From assembly GCF_016698645.1 (NCBI RefSeq), contig NZ_CP068047.1:2701001-2765000 (forward strand): 64,000 nucleotides of DNA. Direction: 5' to 3'. The stretch comes from Devosia oryziradicis (lineage in GTDB: Bacteria > Pseudomonadota > Alphaproteobacteria > Rhizobiales > Devosiaceae). The notes beneath the pieces are model-generated. The model was not told where the DNA came from. It made no database searches and worked only from the letters and a program-made list of their open reading frames with translations. Both the position numbers and the translations under genes were made by a program. Position 1 is the stretch's first letter; each line of letters begins with the position of its first letter. This document shows positions 63,801 to 64,000 of this stretch, in pieces.

Positions 63801-64000
63801 ATGCCCGATCAGTTCTCCAGCCACGCACCCGGCCTTGAATCGCCGGCCGCACACGGCTTTGCCATTACGCCCTCCGACGGCGCCGACCTGGCCGACGTAA
63901 CGCGCGCCATCTATGTCGGTGGAAGCGGCAGTCTCAGCCTGACGCTGCTGTCGGGTGCCAATGTGACGCTGACCGGGGTGGCCGGCGGCACCCTGCTGCC
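63801..64000 (+). CDS. spike base protein, RCAP_Rcc01079 family (partial, cut by window end)
   Basis: About 66 N-terminal codons are visible. The text MPDQFSSHAPGLESPAAHGF, ITPSDGADLADVTRAIYVGGSG, then LTLLSGANVTLTGVAGGTLLP matches the short spike-base family of the Rhodobacter gene transfer agent and related phage particles. GGAG lies nine bases upstream. It follows the Wzc gene after 74 bases. Whether it is part of a phage, a GTA or a stand-alone gene cannot be told. Confidence 0.75.
   Translation, partial: MPDQFSSHAPGLESPAAHGFAITPSDGADLADVTRAIYVGGSGSLSLTLLSGANVTLTGVAGGTLL

Overview
The window is a high-G+C, gene-dense chromosomal segment from an alphaproteobacterium, most likely Hyphomicrobiales and close to Devosia. 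Support for this comes from conserved neighbourhoods (ubiquinol-cytochrome c chaperone/DUF177/plsX/fabH, glyA-nrdR-ribD-nusB, acpS-lepB-rnc-era-recO with pyrE and rsh, dapA-smpB), from an LdtR-type MarR regulator beside an L,D-transpeptidase, from an alphaproteobacterial porin and from a GTTC-N7-GTTC SOS operator. Genus assignment is an inference.

Layout. 1-7 kb: fatty acid/phospholipid genes (fabH partial, plsX, DUF177, cytochrome bc1 chaperone), bamE, a secreted Sel1-like protein, a single reading frame joining ribD to nusB, and nrdR. 7-13 kb: glyA, a DUF6898 protein, L,D-transpeptidase and LdtR, a divergent membrane protein/XRE regulator pair and a DUF6163 protein. 13-18 kb: hemB, cdd, an RDD protein, bpt, a secreted unknown protein with a TTG start and an endonuclease/exonuclease/phosphatase protein. 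18-31 kb, mostly on the minus strand: Dabb, parC, recO, era, rnc, lepB, acpS, pyrE, rsh, rpoZ, a divergent NYN protein, smpB and dapA. Three G/C-rich palindromic repeats sit in the intergenic gaps of this block.

31-38 kb: an alpha/beta-hydrolase-fold protein that has lost its nucleophile and histidine, then an envelope operon with a 1104-residue OmpA protein carrying seven tandem BON-like modules, a 38-residue membrane peptide and a membrane-anchored helix-hairpin-helix protein; then a porin. 38-43 kb: an SDR and a peptidoglycan-sugar recycling module (nagA, SIS-domain deaminase candidate, GntR regulator, divergent murQ) with a pair of matching 18-bp operator-like motifs. 44-49 kb: a five-gene ABC importer/glycerophosphodiesterase operon. 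49-54 kb: a long palindromic repeat, inositol monophosphatase-type enzyme, Na/Pi cotransporter, a HAD protein with an unfamiliar N-terminal domain, and an SOS-controlled dinB. 55-58 kb: small envelope proteins, PilZ, an ECF41-type sigma factor with its AhpD-like partner and a matching promoter, tRNA-Thr(TGT), DUF72. 58-64 kb: an exopolysaccharide locus (unknown membrane-anchored protein, Wzy/ligase, PPP-type phosphatase, Wzc-type BY-kinase), ending in a partial phage/GTA-like spike base protein.

The most unusual items are the ribD-nusB fusion, the modular BON/OmpA operon, the catalytically dead hydrolase-fold protein, the dispersed palindromic repeats, and three regulatory sites that explain neighbouring genes: the ECF41 promoter, the SOS box and the GntR operator pair. 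No CRISPR array, insertion sequence, prophage or rRNA operon was seen.
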